Origin: an uncultured Pelagibacteraceae bacterium
GTDB lineage: Bacteria > Pseudomonadota > Alphaproteobacteria > Pelagibacterales > Pelagibacteraceae
NCBI GenBank assembly: GCA_902518185.1
Contig: CABYFG010000002.1
Coordinates: forward strand, 62,001 to 126,000
Length of the DNA: 64,000 nt
Direction of reading: 5' to 3'
How positions within the stretch are numbered: position 1 is the first letter of the stretch; every line of letters begins with the position of its first letter. This document shows, piece after piece, positions 1 to 8,946 of this stretch. A program made the position numbers and the translations under genes. The notes beneath the pieces are model-generated. The model was not told where the DNA came from, searched no databases, and saw only the letters and a program-made list of their open reading frames with translations.

Positions 1-2184
1 TCTGGAAATACCAAGAAGTCATTTGTAAATACGAATATACCAAAAGTTAAGGGAAAAAATACTTTTGAAGTTGAAAATAAAGGTGATAAAAATTTAAATA
101 CTTACAAACCAAATAAAACTTTTGGTACTAAAACTTCATTTAATCACAAAAAAACCACTCTAAATAAAAATATTTTTTCATCAAGACCCTCGTCAACTAT
201 TACTGATTTTGAAAGACGAAAACTTGCCGAGCAAAGGGCGACTAAAAGACTAAAAGATGATGGTGAGAGTAAAGATAAAAAAAATAAATTAGGTAATAAA
301 AAAAGAGAAATAAAGCTTACAGTGTCAAGAGCTTTGAGTGATGAGATCGAAACAAGAGAAAGAAGTTTAGCCTCTGTAAAAAGAGCTAGACAAAAAGAAT
401 TAAAGAATATCAACAAAGAAGAAAGTAAAGATAAATCAAAATCTGTAAAAAGAGATATAAATATACCTGAGTCTATAACCGTTAGAGAACTTGCAAATCG
501 AATGGCAGAACAATCAAGCAATGTAATTAAGTTTTTATTTGGAATGGGTGTAACTGTAACTATTAATCAGTCACTAGCTGCTGACACAGCTGAATATATA
601 GTTAAAGAATTTGGGCATAATCCTATTAGAGAGGAAAAAGTTGAAGAAATAATTCAAAAGATAAAAGAATCAAGGTCCGAAAATTTGAGAGACAGACCTC
701 CAATTATAACTGTGATGGGTCACGTTGATCATGGAAAAACCTCTGTTTTAGACGTATTAAGAAGCACAAATGTAGTTTCAGGTGAATTTGGTGGAATTAC
801 ACAACATATTGGTGCTTATCAAATAGAGAGTCGTTCTAAAAAACTTACTTTTATTGACACTCCTGGACATGCTGCTTTTACTGAAATGAGAGCGAGGGGT
901 TCAAAATTAACTGATATTGTAGTACTCGTTGTTTCAGCTGATGATGGTGTAAAACCTCAAACTATTGAGTCTATAAAACATGCAAAAGCTGCAAATGTTC
1001 CAATAGTGGTTGCAATTAATAAATGTGATCTACCAGAGGCAGATCCACAAAAAGTTAAAAACCAATTATTAGAACATGAATTAATTTCTGAAGATTTATC
1101 TGGTGATACTTTGATGGTTGAAATATCTGCGAAAAAGAAACTTAACTTAGATAAACTTATTGAGGCGATTATACTTCAATCTGAAATTTTAGATTTGAAA
1201 ACTGATTTTGAGTCTAAGGCTACAGGAGTAGTATTAGAGTCAAAAATTGACACAGGCAGAGGTCCAGTAGCAACAATAATTATTACTTCTGGAACTTTAA
1301 AAAAAGGAAATTTTTTTGTAAGTGGATTAAAATGGGGAAAAGTAAGAGCAATCATTAATGATAAAGGTTTAAACATAGAGGAGGCTTTACCTTCAACCCC
1401 TGTTGAAATATTAGGTATTAACGGAGCAGCAAAAGCTGGAGATGATTTTATTGTTTTAAAAAATGAAAAGGAAGCAAAAACTTTAAGTGAAAATAGAACT
1501 AAAGAGAGTAAAGAAGGTAGAAACCCATTAACATTTGTTACTCAAGACTCTGCTTTTTCTAATAAATCTACACAGGAGTTAAATTTAATCATCAAGTCAG
1601 ATGTTCACGGTTCTTCCGAGGCCATTAAACATGCAATAAATCAAATAAAGCATGATGAGGTTAGACCAAAGATAATTTTAGCTGATATAGGCATGGTAAC
1701 AGAGACAGATGTGACTTTAGCTAAAGCATCAAATGCAACTCTAATAGCTTTCAATGTTAAACCAAGCAAAGAAGCAAAAAAACTTGCGGAAAACGAAAAC
1801 ATTAAAATTTCATCATATAATATAATATATGAAGCTTTAGATTTTATTAAATCAAAGATGTCTGGATTGCTCACACCAGATATAAAAGAGACAATAACTG
1901 GAACAGCTCAAATTTTAGAAATTTTTAAGGTCTCGGGCGCAGGCAAAGTTGCTGGATCTAAGGTTATTGACGGAGAAATAACTAGTATATCAGAGGTCAG
2001 AATAATCAGAGATGGAAATATAATCCACACTGGAAAAGTTGGAAGTTTATTTAGAGAAAAAAATCAAGTAAAACAAGTTACAAATGGTCAGGAATGTGGA
2101 ATTACTGTAAAAGACTACATGGATTTTCAGAAAAATGATACAATTGAAGCATTTAACTTAACTTCTATGGAGAGGTCAATCTAA
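1..2184 (+). CDS. infB: Translation initiation factor IF-2 (5' end missing)
   Basis: GTPase that delivers initiator fMet-tRNA to the 30S subunit in the cytoplasm. The reading frame is open from base 1, so the gene runs off the left edge; the GTG at 322 is internal and not the true start. About 727 residues are present. A lysine-rich, low-complexity N-terminal region is followed by the short IF2_N motif near bases 463-600 and then the G domain: P-loop GHVDHGKT (718-741), DTPGH (from 856), NKCD (1018-1029) and SAKK (about 1126). Domains II, III and the fMet-tRNA-binding C-terminus follow, ending in [15 protein letters not shown], as is usual for the family. The stop codon overlaps the rbfA start by one base, indicating an operon. 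The gene upstream of it lies outside the window. Confidence 0.98.
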   Translation, partial: SGNTKKSFVNTNIPKVKGKNTFEVENKGDKNLNTYKPNKTFGTKTSFNHKKTTLNKNIFSSRPSSTITDFERRKLAEQRATKRLKDDGESKDKKNKLGNKKREIKLTVSRALSDEIETRERSLASVKRARQKELKNINKEESKDKSKSVKRDINIPESITVRELANRMAEQSSNVIKFLFGMGVTVTINQSLAADTAEYIVKEFGHNPIREEKVEEIIQKIKESRSENLRDRPPIITVMGHVDHGKTSVLDVLRSTNVVSGEFGGITQHIGAYQIESRSKKLTFIDTPGHAAFTEMRARGSKLTDIVVLVVSADDGVKPQTIESIKHAKAANVPIVVAINKCDLPEADPQKVKNQLLEHELISEDLSGDTLMVEISAKKKLNLDKLIEAIILQSEILDLKTDFESKATGVVLESKIDTGRGPVATIIITSGTLKKGNFFVSGLKWGKVRAIINDKGLNIEEALPSTPVEILGINGAAKAGDDFIVLKNEKEAKTLSENRTKESKEGRNPLTFVTQDSAFSNKSTQELNLIIKSDVHGSSEAIKHAINQIKHDEVRPKIILADIGMVTETDVTLAKASNATLIAFNVKPSKEAKKLAENENIKISSYNIIYEALDFIKSKMSGLLTPDIKETITGTAQILEIFKVSGAGKVAGSKVIDGEITSISEVRIIRDGNIIHTGKVGSLFREKNQVKQVTNGQECGITVKDYMDFQKNDTIEAFNLTSMERSI

Positions 2185-2552
2185 TGGCAGATAGGATAGG
2201 AAAACCTGTTTCACAAAGACAATTAAGGGTTGGTGAAATGCTAAAACAATCTTTAAGTATGATTTTCATGAGGAATGAGGCTAAAGTTCCAAATTTAGAG
2301 ACTAACATAATTACTGTAACTGAGGTTCGGATGAGTCAGGATTTAAAAATAGCTAAAGCATATGTTTTACCGCTCGGAGGCAAAAATGCTGAGGAAATTA
2401 TTTGTATTTTAAAGGAATATTCTTTTTTAATTCGAAAAATTTTATCAAAAAAGGTTGATATGAAATTTTTGCCAAAAATTCTTTTTAAAAAAGATGAATC
2501 TTTTGAATACGCTGAGAAAATTGAAAATTTAATTAAACAAACAAATAAATAG
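2184..2552 (+). CDS. rbfA: Ribosome-binding factor A
   Basis: Small KH-fold protein of 122 residues that binds the immature 30S subunit and helps 16S rRNA 5'-end maturation. The N-terminal RQLRVGEMLKQSL and the central ITVTEVRMSQDLKIAKAYV blocks are typical of RbfA, and the length is normal. The ATG overlaps the infB stop codon (TAATG), so the two are translationally coupled. The next gene is rpsO, with only ten bases between stop and the chosen rpsO start. In many bacteria truB sits between rbfA and rpsO; there is no room for it here. Confidence 0.95.
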   Translation: MADRIGKPVSQRQLRVGEMLKQSLSMIFMRNEAKVPNLETNIITVTEVRMSQDLKIAKAYVLPLGGKNAEEIICILKEYSFLIRKILSKKVDMKFLPKILFKKDESFEYAEKIENLIKQTNK

Positions 2553-2562
2553 GAAGATGAAT

Positions 2563-2811
2563 ATGAATAAAAAAATTGCAGAATTAGCTATCCATGCTAA
2601 GGATACTGGTTCATCTGAAATACAAATAGCTTTATTAACAGAAAAAATTGAGAATCTATCTAAACATATTAAGCAGTTTAAAAAAGATAAGCATTCCTCA
2701 GTCGGTCTACTACGGGCGGTTAATAAAAGAAAAAAATTATTAGATTATCTTAAAAGAAATAAGGTTGAATCTTATAAAAATGTACTGTCAAAATTAAATT
2801 TAAGAAAGTAG
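2563..2811 (+). CDS. rpsO: 30S ribosomal protein S15
   Basis: Primary 16S rRNA-binding protein of the small-subunit platform. The motifs KDTGSSEIQIALLTEKI and KRKKLLDYLKRN are diagnostic; the 82-residue form is a little shorter than the usual 88-89, mainly at the N-terminus. Two in-frame ATGs exist, at 2557 and 2563. The purine-rich AGGAAG at 2551-2556 abuts the first and is six bases from the second, so I take 2563; the 2557 start would add Met-Asn. It is followed by pnp after 46 bases, the usual rpsO-pnp pairing, in which PNPase classically acts back on the shared transcript. Whether that control operates here cannot be seen. Confidence 0.96.
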   Translation: MNKKIAELAIHAKDTGSSEIQIALLTEKIENLSKHIKQFKKDKHSSVGLLRAVNKRKKLLDYLKRNKVESYKNVLSKLNLRK

Positions 2812-2857
2812 AATTGGATGGATAGAACTGAAATGAACTAAAAGAAATGGAAATGAA

Positions 2858-4930
2858 ATGTTTAAAATATATAAAAAAGAAATTGAGGTAGCAGGTAAAA
2901 AGTTAAGTCTTGAAACGGGTAAAATTGCTAGACAGGCAGATGGTGCGATAATAGCTACATGTGGTGAGACAGTTGTTTTGGCAACGGTTGTAGGAGCAAA
3001 AAAAGTAAATCCTGATGTGGATTACTTTCCATTATCTGTGAATTACCAAGAAAAATATTATGCGGCTGGAAAAATCCCAGGTGGTTATTTTAAAAGAGAA
3101 GCTAGGCCAACAGAGAGTGAAACATTGATATCTAGACTAATTGATAGACCAATTAGACCTCTGTTCCCAGATGAATTTAAAAATGAGGTTCAGTTATTAC
3201 CAACAGTAATTTCTTATGATAAAGAAAATGAGGCAGATATTTTATCAATTAATGCATCATCTGCTGCATTGGCTATCTCAGGTATGCCATTTATGGGACC
3301 TGTTGCTGCATCTAGAGTAGGTTTTGTGGATGGTAAATATGTCTTAAATCCATCTAAAACTGATTTAGAAAAATCAAAATTAGATTTAGTGGTAGCGGGA
3401 ACAAAAGATGCTGTGCTTATGGTAGAATCTGAAGCAAGCGGTTTAACAGAGGGGGAAATGTTAAGCGCTGTTAAGTTTGGTCATGAAGGTTTTGTTCCAA
3501 TTATCAAAATGATAGAAGAACTTGCAAAAGAATGTAGAAAACCAGATTGGAATATTGAAAAAAAAGATCTCTCAGAAGTAAAAAAAAAACTAGAAGAAAC
3601 ATTTACAAAAGATCTTAAAAAAGCTTTTGCAACAAGAGATAAACAAGAAAGATCTAATCAAATTTCAGAAATAACTGAAAGAGCCAAAGAATTATACCTT
3701 GATGATGAAAATTATACAGATCTTGATGTAAATTCTCAGCTTAAAAATTTAGAAAAATCAATTGTTAGAACTGACATTTTAAAAAATAAAAATAGGATTG
3801 ACGGAAGAGGCTTGTCCGAAGTAAGACCAATTTCATGTGAAGTTGGTATTTTACCTAGAGCTCATGGCTCTGCTTTGTTTACTAGAGGAGAGACACAAGC
3901 AATAGTGACAGCTACTCTGGGTACATCTGATGATGAACAAAGAATTGAGAGTTTAGATGGATTACAAAAAGAGAGATTTATGCTTCACTATAATTTTCCT
4001 CCATTTTCTGTTGGAGAAACCGGCAGAATAGGGACAGGCAGAAGAGAAATAGGACATGGTAAATTAGCATGGAGAGCTATCCATTCATCACTTCCCTCAA
4101 AAGAAGCATTCCCATACACTTTTAGGGTAGTATCAGAGATTACTGAGTCAAATGGTTCTTCATCCATGGCAACGGTTTGTGGGACATCGCTTGCTCTGAT
4201 GGATGCTGGAGTGCCAATTAAGGAGCCGGTTGCTGGTATTGCAATGGGTTTAATTAAAGAAGAGAAAGATTTCAGTGTTCTATCTGATATTTTAGGTGAT
4301 GAAGATCATTTAGGGGACATGGATTTTAAAGTTGCTGGAACTAAAGATGGAATTACATCTCTTCAAATGGATATTAAAATTACTGGCATAACATTTGAGA
4401 TAATGGAGCAAGCTTTAAGACAAGCTAAGGAGGGAAGAGTCCAAATTTTAACAGAAATGAACAAAGCTTTATCATCTTCAAGAGCAGAAGTTGGAAAACA
4501 TACTCCAAAAATGGAAAAAATTAATGTTGATAAAAAGGATATTGCAGCTGTTATTGGAAAAGGTGGAGCAACAATTAGAGAAATTGTTGAAAAATCAGGT
4601 GCTAAAGTTGACGTAAATGATGAAGGCGAAGTAACAGTTGCTGCGCCTGATGAAGAGGCAAGAAACATTGCAATGCAAATGATTAAAGATATTACTGCAA
4701 AAGCTGAATTGAATAAAATTTATTCAGGAAAAGTAATGAAGATCATGGAATTTGGTGCTTTTGTTAATTTTTTAGGAAAACAAGATGGATTAGTCCATAT
4801 TTCTGAATTAGCTAATAAAAGAGTAGCTAAAGTTACTGATATTGTAAAAGAAGGTGATGAAGTAAAAGTTAAAGTAATAGGTTTTGATAGGGGAAAAGTG
4901 AAATTATCTATCAAGCAAGCAATTATATAA
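2858..4930 (+). CDS. pnp: Polyribonucleotide nucleotidyltransferase (PNPase)
   Basis: Phosphorolytic 3'-to-5' exoribonuclease of the RNA-decay machinery, 690 residues, close to the usual 700. The order is first RNase PH core (residues about 10-215), helical linker, second RNase PH core (about 310-540, with [14 protein letters not shown] and [16 protein letters not shown]), KH domain (about 550-610, with the loop IGKGG) and C-terminal S1 domain (about 620-690, with [13 protein letters not shown]). The second-core aspartates of the GDxDxxxDMDFK block that bind the catalytic metal are present. The leader (2812-2857) is unusually rich in GAAATG-like purine repeats just ahead of the ATG. It is probably cotranscribed with rpsO. 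Confidence 0.98.
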   Translation: MFKIYKKEIEVAGKKLSLETGKIARQADGAIIATCGETVVLATVVGAKKVNPDVDYFPLSVNYQEKYYAAGKIPGGYFKREARPTESETLISRLIDRPIRPLFPDEFKNEVQLLPTVISYDKENEADILSINASSAALAISGMPFMGPVAASRVGFVDGKYVLNPSKTDLEKSKLDLVVAGTKDAVLMVESEASGLTEGEMLSAVKFGHEGFVPIIKMIEELAKECRKPDWNIEKKDLSEVKKKLEETFTKDLKKAFATRDKQERSNQISEITERAKELYLDDENYTDLDVNSQLKNLEKSIVRTDILKNKNRIDGRGLSEVRPISCEVGILPRAHGSALFTRGETQAIVTATLGTSDDEQRIESLDGLQKERFMLHYNFPPFSVGETGRIGTGRREIGHGKLAWRAIHSSLPSKEAFPYTFRVVSEITESNGSSSMATVCGTSLALMDAGVPIKEPVAGIAMGLIKEEKDFSVLSDILGDEDHLGDMDFKVAGTKDGITSLQMDIKITGITFEIMEQALRQAKEGRVQILTEMNKALSSSRAEVGKHTPKMEKINVDKKDIAAVIGKGGATIREIVEKSGAKVDVNDEGEVTVAAPDEEARNIAMQMIKDITAKAELNKIYSGKVMKIMEFGAFVNFLGKQDGLVHISELANKRVAKVTDIVKEGDEVKVKVIGFDRGKVKLSIKQAII

Positions 4931-4976
4931 TATAACTTTAAAAAATTTTCTAAAATAACATTGATCTCTAAAAAAA

Positions 4977-5855
4977 ATGAAAAAAGAAATCTTAAACAAA
5001 TATAGTAAAAAAATATATTCTCAATTTGGTGAGGATGGAATTATATTAGAGATTTTGAATAGACTAGGATCTCAAAATTTGGATAATTGGTGTGTAGAAT
5101 TTGGAGCAAAAGATGGTATGTCTGACTCAAATACTTTTAATTTAATTAAAAATTATAATTATAATGCTGTTTTAATTGAGGGAGATAAAAATTATTTTAA
5201 AAAGCTTTGTAAAAATCTTCCACAAAAAGAAGTAATTAAAATAAATAAATTTGTGAATTTTTCAGGTGATGATAATTTGGACCGAATACTTGAAACCACT
5301 AGCATTCCAAAAAATTTTGACATTTTATCAATAGACATTGATGGTTGTGATTTTTATATATTTCAAAGTTTAGCTAATTATAGACCTAAATTAGTATGTT
5401 TAGAATTTAATCATTTAATTCCAAATTCAGTAGAATTTGTTCAAAAAAAAAGTTTCAAGATTAAACAAGGAAGTAGCGGAAAATCATTAGTTAAACTTGC
5501 GCGTGCGAAGAGATATGAATTAGTGGCAAGCAGCCTAACCAACCTTTTTTTTATTGATCAAACTTATATAGATAAGATAATAAAAGAAAAAATTACATTA
5601 GATGATCTTATTGATGATCATGATATCAAAAATTTTATTTTTTGTGGGTATGATGGGACTCTACATACAACAAAACCTCTTAAATTAGGCTGGCATAAGC
5701 TTGAAATCAAAAATGAAAAAATTCAAATATTGCCAAAATTTCTAAGATATTTTCCTGATGATTATAATTTATTTCAAAAAATATTTTTTTTATTGATAAG
5801 AGAAATTATACAGCCTGGAAGATTTATCAAAAAAATTTTAAAAAAAAAAAATTAA
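4977..5855 (+). CDS. FkbM-like SAM-dependent methyltransferase (putative)
   Basis: A 292-residue protein resembling the FkbM group of small methyltransferases associated with surface polysaccharides and secondary metabolites. Visible landmarks are the N-terminal YSQFGEDGIILEILNRLG, a SAM-fold first strand and loop CVEFGAKDGMSDS, the second-strand acidic end NAVLIEGD and the DILSIDIDGCDFYIFQ block, matching the usual D-x-D-G-x-(E/D) region. The C-terminal 60 residues are rich in Phe, Lys and Arg and may be an amphipathic or membrane-associated tail. The acceptor is unknown. It stands alone between pnp and the convergent fabI, whose stop lies four bases away, and its codons are strongly A/T-biased. 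It looks like an accessory gene inserted among housekeeping genes. Family assignment moderate, function low. Confidence 0.62.
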   Translation: MKKEILNKYSKKIYSQFGEDGIILEILNRLGSQNLDNWCVEFGAKDGMSDSNTFNLIKNYNYNAVLIEGDKNYFKKLCKNLPQKEVIKINKFVNFSGDDNLDRILETTSIPKNFDILSIDIDGCDFYIFQSLANYRPKLVCLEFNHLIPNSVEFVQKKSFKIKQGSSGKSLVKLARAKRYELVASSLTNLFFIDQTYIDKIIKEKITLDDLIDDHDIKNFIFCGYDGTLHTTKPLKLGWHKLEIKNEKIQILPKFLRYFPDDYNLFQKIFFLLIREIIQPGRFIKKILKKKN

Positions 5856-5858
5856 TTT

Positions 5859-6644
5859 CTACCTAATATTTTTTGGGTCAGGCATTCCCATTTTATTATA
5901 TCCAGCATCAACATAATGTATTTCACCAGTTACACCACCTGCAAGGTCGCTAAGCATATACAATGCTGATTTACCAACATCGTGAATATCGACATTTCTT
6001 TTAAGAAAAGAATGATCTTCGTTCCATTTATATAGAAATTTTGCATCACCTATTGCTGATGCAGCCAGGGTTTTAATAGGACCTGCACTTATAGCATTAA
6101 CTCTAATACCTTTTTCTCCCAGATCTCTAGCGAGATATTTGACACTTGCTTCTAATGCTGATTTGCATACACCCATAACATTATAATTTGGAATAGCCTT
6201 AGTAGACTCGTAGCTTAAAGTAAGAAGACTTCCACCGTTTTTCATAATTTTAGAGGCTTCTTTTGAAACCTCAGTGAATGAAAAACATGAAATTAGCATA
6301 CTTTTTAAAAAATTTTCTCTAGTCGTATTCAAATATTCTCCAGATAACTCGGCTCTGTCTGAAAAAGCGACTGCATGAACAACAAAATCTATATGACCCC
6401 ACTCAGATTTTAAATTTTCAAATAATTTTATTATCTCCTCTTTTTTTTCTACATCACAGCTAAAGGTTAAGTTTGAATTTAATTTTTCTGCTAAAGGTAT
6501 AACTCTTTTTTTTAGAGCATCTCCTAAATATGTGAATGCTAACTCAGCTCCTGCCTCAGATAGTTTTTGTGAAATGCCCCAAGCTATTGATCTTTCGTTT
6601 GCAACTCCCATTATCAACCCTTTCTTTCCTTTCATCAAACTCAT
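5859..6644 (-). CDS. fabI: Enoyl-[acyl-carrier-protein] reductase (NADH)
   Basis: Last step of the fatty-acid elongation cycle, reducing trans-2-enoyl-ACP. A short-chain-dehydrogenase-fold protein of 261 residues beginning MSLMKGKKGLIMGVANERSI, with the FabI nucleotide-binding pattern GxxNxxSIAWGI and the catalytic Tyr-x6-Lys seen as YNVMGVCK, followed by IRVNAISAGPIKTLAA. A frame extension to a TTG at 6659 exists, but the ATG at 6644 begins one base after the fabB stop and fits the family N-terminus, so I prefer it. It is the last gene of the fabA-fabB-fabI operon. The stop is only four bases from the stop of the convergent methyltransferase gene, with no obvious terminator. Confidence 0.95.
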   Translation of the reverse strand: MSLMKGKKGLIMGVANERSIAWGISQKLSEAGAELAFTYLGDALKKRVIPLAEKLNSNLTFSCDVEKKEEIIKLFENLKSEWGHIDFVVHAVAFSDRAELSGEYLNTTRENFLKSMLISCFSFTEVSKEASKIMKNGGSLLTLSYESTKAIPNYNVMGVCKSALEASVKYLARDLGEKGIRVNAISAGPIKTLAASAIGDAKFLYKWNEDHSFLKRNVDIHDVGKSALYMLSDLAGGVTGEIHYVDAGYNKMGMPDPKNIR

Positions 6645-6645
6645 A

Positions 6646-7857
6646 TTAAACTTTCTCAAAAATTAAAGCTGCATTAGTACCACCAAAGCCAAAACTATTA
6701 GACATAACACAATCTAAATTTACTTCTTTTTCTACCTTAGTAATAATTGGAAAATTTTTAGCATCAGTATCTATATCAACAATATTCGCCGATCCAGCAA
6801 TAAAATTATTTTTCATCATAATTAAACAGTAAATCGCCTCATGAACAGATGCTGCACCTAAAGGATGACCAGATAAAGACTTTGTTGAACTTATCTTTGG
6901 AATTTCTGCTTGGAAAGTTTCTTTAATAGCTTTCAATTCAGTTATATCGCCAACTGGGGTTGATGTTCCATGAGTATTTATATAATTAATTTTTTTTTTA
7001 GATGTTGCAATTGCCATTTTCATACATCTAACAGCTCCTTCTCCAGAAGGTGCTACCATGTCGTATCCATCAGAAGTAGCTCCGTAACCAGTTAATTCAG
7101 CATATATTTTTGCACCTCTAGCTTTTGCATGTTCATACTCTTCAAGCACTAATACGCCTGCACCACCTGCAATAACGAATCCATCTCTCGTTTTGTCATA
7201 TGCTCTTGACGCAGTTTCGGGTGTATTATTATATTTAGATGATAAAGCAGTCATAGCATCAAACATAGCAGTCATAGCCCAATGAATTTCTTCACTTCCA
7301 CCTGCAAAAACAATATTCTGCTTACCCATTTGAATTAATTCCATAGAGTTTCCTATACAATGTCCACTCGTTGCACAAGCTGAGCTCATAGTATAATTGG
7401 TGCCTTTTATCTTAAAAGGTACAGCCAGAGTTGCTGAAGCAGTACTTGCCATTGTTCTTGGAACAATAAACGGTCCCATTAACTTTGGAGTTTTAGCTCT
7501 CGTTTTATCTGCAGCCAAAATAACATTTTCAATCGACGGACCACCTGAGCCCATAACTATCCCAGTTTTGAAATTACTAACTTCTTTCTCTTCAAGTCCA
7601 GAGTCTACAATAGCTTCTTTCATTGCAATATAATTGTATGCAGACCCTGATCCCATGAACCTTATTGTTTTTCTATCAATAAAATCCTCAAGTTTTATAT
7701 TAGGCTTACCATGAATGTGACTTTTGAGATTATGTTCTTTATATTCTGGACTAAAAGATATTCCAGACTTTGAATTTAAAAGAGAGAGATATACCTCATC
7801 TTGGTTATTACCTAGACAAGATACAATCCCTAAACCGGTAATTACAACTCTTTTCAT
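6646..7857 (-). CDS. fabB: 3-oxoacyl-[acyl-carrier-protein] synthase I
   Basis: Condensing enzyme that elongates acyl-ACPs, including the cis-unsaturated intermediates made by FabA. At 403 residues it has the thiolase fold with the Cys-His-His triad: Cys161 in [12 protein letters not shown], a His in [11 protein letters not shown] (near 295) and a His in [14 protein letters not shown] (near 331). The C-terminal [18 protein letters not shown] is typical. The pairing with fabA argues for FabB rather than FabF. The start ATG overlaps the fabA stop by one base, so the genes are translationally coupled. Confidence 0.96.
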   Translation of the reverse strand: MKRVVITGLGIVSCLGNNQDEVYLSLLNSKSGISFSPEYKEHNLKSHIHGKPNIKLEDFIDRKTIRFMGSGSAYNYIAMKEAIVDSGLEEKEVSNFKTGIVMGSGGPSIENVILAADKTRAKTPKLMGPFIVPRTMASTASATLAVPFKIKGTNYTMSSACATSGHCIGNSMELIQMGKQNIVFAGGSEEIHWAMTAMFDAMTALSSKYNNTPETASRAYDKTRDGFVIAGGAGVLVLEEYEHAKARGAKIYAELTGYGATSDGYDMVAPSGEGAVRCMKMAIATSKKKINYINTHGTSTPVGDITELKAIKETFQAEIPKISSTKSLSGHPLGAASVHEAIYCLIMMKNNFIAGSANIVDIDTDAKNFPIITKVEKEVNLDCVMSNSFGFGGTNAALIFEKV

Positions 7858-8357
7858 TATTTAAATAATCCCACTTTTAAATTGTCTGCTGAATAAATTT
7901 TTTTATCATCGGCTAAAACTAACCCGTTAGCAAGGCCTACAGTAGTTCCCCCAGGAGACATGATTTTTTTTATGTCAATCTGATATTTTACTAATTTTAT
8001 ATCCTGCAAAACCTCTCCAGTAAATTTCACTGTACCCACACCTAAAGCCCTTCCTTTTCCAGGATTTCCAATCCAACCTAAAAAAAAACCTACTAATTGC
8101 CACATAGCATCTAAACCAAGACAGCCAGGCATAACAGGATCCTCTTTAAAGTGACAATTAAAAAACCAAAGATTTTTTTTAATGTCTAATTCAGCTTTTA
8201 AATAGCCTTTTTTAAATGCTCCTTTGTCATCATTAATTTCTGTAATTCTATCAAACATTAGCATTGGTGGAAGTGGTAATTTAGCATTACCTGGACCAAA
8301 TAATTTTCCCTCTCCACAATTTATAAGTTCATCATACGAGTATGAGTTTTTTTTCAT
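7857..8357 (-). CDS. fabA: 3-hydroxydecanoyl-ACP dehydratase/isomerase
   Basis: Hot-dog-fold dehydratase that also isomerises trans-2- to cis-3-decenoyl-ACP, the branch point to unsaturated fatty acids under anaerobic-type synthesis. The 166-residue protein has the active-site histidine at residue 69 ([17 protein letters not shown]) and aspartate at residue 83 (GLDAMWQL), equal in spacing to the well-known His70/Asp84 pair. It is the first gene of fabA-fabB-fabI and divergent from irr across 94 bases, an arrangement familiar from other alphaproteobacteria. No separate cis-vaccenate control element was recognised. Confidence 0.97.
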   Translation of the reverse strand: MKKNSYSYDELINCGEGKLFGPGNAKLPLPPMLMFDRITEINDDKGAFKKGYLKAELDIKKNLWFFNCHFKEDPVMPGCLGLDAMWQLVGFFLGWIGNPGKGRALGVGTVKFTGEVLQDIKLVKYQIDIKKIMSPGGTTVGLANGLVLADDKKIYSADNLKVGLFK

Positions 8358-8416
8358 AAAATTGAGTATTCTTATTTACTTGATTTTATCATTATATAAT
8401 ATACATTTAATATTAG

Positions 8417-8433
8417 TTTAGAATAATATTAAG
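8417..8433. promoter_or_regulatory. Weak ICE (Irr box)-like site upstream of irr
   Basis: TTTAGAATAATATTAAG reproduces the left half (TTTAGAA) of the Irr-binding ICE element, but the right half matches TTCTAAA at only four of seven positions. It lies 19 bases before the irr start in the irr/fabA divergent spacer. It may be an autoregulatory site, but on sequence alone the support is weak. Confidence 0.25.
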
Positions 8434-8451
8434 TAACAATATGGTTAAATA

Positions 8452-8850
8452 GTGAAATATATTGATAAATTAAGAAATTCTGGATTACGTCCAACTAAGC
8501 AAAGACTTCAAATATGTAAAATTTTATTTGATGTTGAGAAAACATTTCATTTTACAATTAATGAGTTGGATCAAAAAATAAAAAAACAAATAGGTAATAA
8601 AATTTCACTAGCAACAATTTACAATACCGTTCATGCTTTTGAGAAAAAAGGATACCTTAAACAAATCCCAATTAATTCAAATCAAGCCTATTTTGATACC
8701 AATGTTACTGATCATCACCATTTTTATGATTTAAAAGATGAGAAGTTGATTGATTTAGAAAATTCTGACGTAGGACCAATCAATATTTTAAAAAAAATAA
8801 ATGGTAAAAAAATAAAATCTGTTGAAGTTCTTGTAAAGTTAGAGGACTAA
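8452..8850 (+). CDS. irr: Fur-family iron response regulator Irr
   Basis: DNA-binding regulator of the Fur superfamily that, in alphaproteobacteria, senses iron through haem availability and represses or activates iron and haem genes. The 132-residue protein has a winged-helix N-terminal domain (LRPTKQRLQICKILF, then ISLATIYNTVHAFEKKGYLK) and a short dimerisation domain. It lacks the C-terminal CxxC zinc pairs of Fur and carries three histidines in TDHHHFYDL (residues 88-90), a hallmark of Irr. No haem regulatory Cys-Pro motif is visible at the N-terminus. The start is GTG at 8452. Position opposite fabA supports the assignment, and an ICE-like site lies just downstream, before katG. Confidence 0.9.
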   Translation: MKYIDKLRNSGLRPTKQRLQICKILFDVEKTFHFTINELDQKIKKQIGNKISLATIYNTVHAFEKKGYLKQIPINSNQAYFDTNVTDHHHFYDLKDEKLIDLENSDVGPINILKKINGKKIKSVEVLVKLED

Positions 8851-8893
8851 TTCTAGTTTTATTGGAGCGTCATTTAAAACCAATTGACACCTT

Positions 8894-8910
8894 TTTAGAA
8901 TCATTATAAA
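8894..8910. promoter_or_regulatory. Candidate Irr box (ICE) in the katG promoter
   Basis: The 17-base element TTTAGAATCATTATAAA matches the Irr-binding ICE consensus (TTTAGAA-N3-TTCTAAA) at all but one of the 14 arm positions. A TTGACA -35 hexamer (8884-8889) lies just upstream and TATAAA (8905-8910) overlaps the right arm, so bound Irr would sit on the promoter; a second TATAAT occurs at 8921-8926. It lies 36 bases before the katG start and 43 bases after the irr stop. Inference: Irr regulates katG here. Confidence 0.55.
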
Positions 8911-8946
8911 GTAGATCTAATATAATCAAAATTGAGGAATAAATTT

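Noticed and set aside
144-521. A 125-residue minus-strand reading frame
   Set aside because: It lies entirely within the continuous infB reading frame, which is open from base 1, and is only a Leu/Ser/Phe-rich mirror of its Lys-rich codons.
6645-6659. TTG start that lengthens fabI by five residues
   Set aside because: It would overlap the fabB end. The ATG at 6644 fits the family and operon spacing better.
8932-8946. TTG start of katG
   Set aside because: The ATG at 8947 has GAGGA at a good distance and begins MSTENFKDK.
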